DNA of 6,423 nt from Treponema sp. (GTDB taxonomy: Bacteria; Spirochaetota; Spirochaetia; Treponematales; Breznakiellaceae), in assembly GCA_031278755.1 (NCBI GenBank), contig JAITJV010000116.1, forward strand, positions 1 to 6,423, in the 5' to 3' direction. The translations under genes and the position numbers were made by a program. Below the pieces are notes generated by a model. That model did not search any database. It was not told the origin of the DNA and saw only the letters and a program-made list of their open reading frames with translations. Every line of letters starts with the position of its first letter. Within the stretch, counting starts at the first letter, position 1. Below are positions 5,665-6,423 of this stretch, in pieces.

Positions 5665-5719
5665 AAATTCATTATTGCATATCAGGGCCGTTTAATGTCA
5701 TCCTGTAGGGAAGGGAAAA
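5665..5719. promoter_or_regulatory. 55-bp divergent intergenic region between kinase and LarA-like genes
   Basis: Both promoters must lie here or inside the opposite gene. The + side shows AGGGAAGGGA (5707-5716), a moderate ribosome binding site for ATG at 5720. The - side shows only AT-rich sequence before the kinase ATG and no ribosome binding site. I could not identify a convincing -35/-10 pair or operator. Such a short shared region suggests co-regulation. Confidence 0.5.
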
Positions 5720-6423
5720 ATGAGCGGAATTATCAGCGGATTATGCGCCGAAGTAACACTGCCGGGCATGTTCAAGGTCAGGCAGATCTTTGACCGGAGC
5801 TGTATTGAAAGGGACGGCATACCCGCCGCGGTTTTTGCCGAACTGTCGCGGCCCCGTCTTGGGGACCCGGTGAAAAAAGGCGCCCGCATAGCCATTACCT
5901 GCGGAAGCAGGGGGGTGGCGAACATAGCGCCGATCATCAGGGCCATTGCCGGTTTTGTAAAATCAAAGGGCGCGTATCCTTTCATCGTTCCCGCGATGGG
6001 AAGCCACGGAGGCGCCACCGCCGAAGGACAGCGCGCCCTTATCGAAAGTTACGGGGTAACCGAAGAATATTCAGGATGTCCCATCGTTTCTTCCATGGAA
6101 ACTGTGGTCATAGGGGACAGCGGCGAAGGGCACAAGGTCCGCATTGACAGAAACGCGGCCGGCGCCGACGGGATCATAGTCGCGGGCCGCATCAAACCGC
6201 ATACGGATTTTCACGGCCCCTATGAAAGCGGGATCATGAAGATGATGGCCATAGGCCTTGGAAAACGGGAAGGGGCCGACGTCTGCCACGGAGAAGGTTT
6301 CGGACGCATGGCGCACATGGTCCCCCTCTTCGGCAGGACGATACTCAGGAACGACCCCGTGATTCTGGGGTTCGGCATTCTTGAAAACGCGTACTGCCAA
6401 ACCTGCAAATTCGCCGCCATGAA
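5720..6423 (+). CDS. LarA-like (DUF2088) nickel-pincer-nucleotide racemase/epimerase, N-terminal part (cut by window edge)
   Basis: The frame is open from ATG at 5720 to the right edge: 234 complete codons and two bases of the next, about half of the roughly 420 residues usual for LarA homologues. Signature segments are ITCGSRGVANI (59-69), VPAMGSHGGATAEGQ (90-104), RIKPHTDFHGPYESG (157-171) and MKMMAIGLGKREGA (173-186). By spacing, H96, H161, K174 and H190 match lactate racemase LarA His108, His174, Lys184 and His200 (H96-H161 is 65 against 66; K174-H190 is 16 against 16; H161-K174 has three extra residues). Those positions are the catalytic histidines, the lysine carrying the cofactor and the nickel ligand. 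It should therefore racemise or epimerise an alpha-hydroxyacid in the cytoplasm. Homologues act on substrates other than lactate, including malate and aldonic acids, so lactate should not be assumed. It is divergent from the acid-sugar kinase, which favours a sugar-acid substrate. It is GC-rich like the kinase. The cofactor genes larB, larC and larE are not in the window. Confidence 0.8.
   Translation, partial: MSGIISGLCAEVTLPGMFKVRQIFDRSCIERDGIPAAVFAELSRPRLGDPVKKGARIAITCGSRGVANIAPIIRAIAGFVKSKGAYPFIVPAMGSHGGATAEGQRALIESYGVTEEYSGCPIVSSMETVVIGDSGEGHKVRIDRNAAGADGIIVAGRIKPHTDFHGPYESGIMKMMAIGLGKREGADVCHGEGFGRMAHMVPLFGRTILRNDPVILGFGILENAYCQTCKFAAM

Noticed and set aside
5698..6400. Open frames of about 106-109 codons on the - strand opposite the LarA-like gene
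   Set aside because: The + strand frame carries the full set of LarA catalytic motifs; the antisense frames show no domain features.

Overview
The window looks like a carbohydrate-use locus from a bacterium. My best guess for the host is a gut Treponema-like spirochaete, for example of the termite-gut group. That guess rests on moderate GC, strong GGAGG ribosome binding sites, a GPH sugar symporter beside GH63-like glycosidases, and an intergenic region full of REP-like palindromes of a kind I associate with those genomes. It is an inference; there is no rRNA or other marker here to prove it.

Left part (1-2654, + strand): two consecutive genes encode related cytoplasmic (alpha/alpha)6-barrel glycosidase-like proteins of the GH63/trehalase/MGH1-like group. 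The first is cut by the left window edge, so only its C-terminal 289 residues are present. The second is complete (590 aa), starts with TTG and lies 11 bp downstream, so the two form an operon of tandem paralogues. Both keep the DESG(W/Y)D motif but have lost other cleft motifs that I expect in the family.

Middle (2655-3004): about 350 bp with no convincing gene but dense inverted repeats. In order there is a perfect 15-bp palindrome, a bidirectional terminator, a two-part imperfect palindrome, a 10-bp inverted repeat enclosing several small hairpins, an AT-rich promoter candidate, and a 14-bp leader hairpin just before the next ribosome binding site. A GPH-family (MelB-like) sugar:cation symporter follows (3005-4378, +). 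It probably imports the glycoside that the upstream enzymes process.

Right part (4375-6423): base composition becomes clearly more GC-rich. A four-carbon acid-sugar kinase (DUF1537 family) runs on the - strand, and its stop codon overlaps that of the transporter. Transcribed away from it, across a 55-bp divergent gap, is the N-terminal part of a LarA-like (DUF2088) nickel-pincer-nucleotide racemase/epimerase, cut by the right edge. All four expected catalytic and cofactor positions are visible in it.

Working model (inference): the transporter imports a small glycoside or uronide conjugate, the cytoplasmic glycosidases release its parts, and an acid-sugar product is epimerised at C2 by the LarA-like enzyme and/or phosphorylated by the DUF1537 kinase. 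The kinase/LarA pair may be a separately acquired module, given the change in composition.
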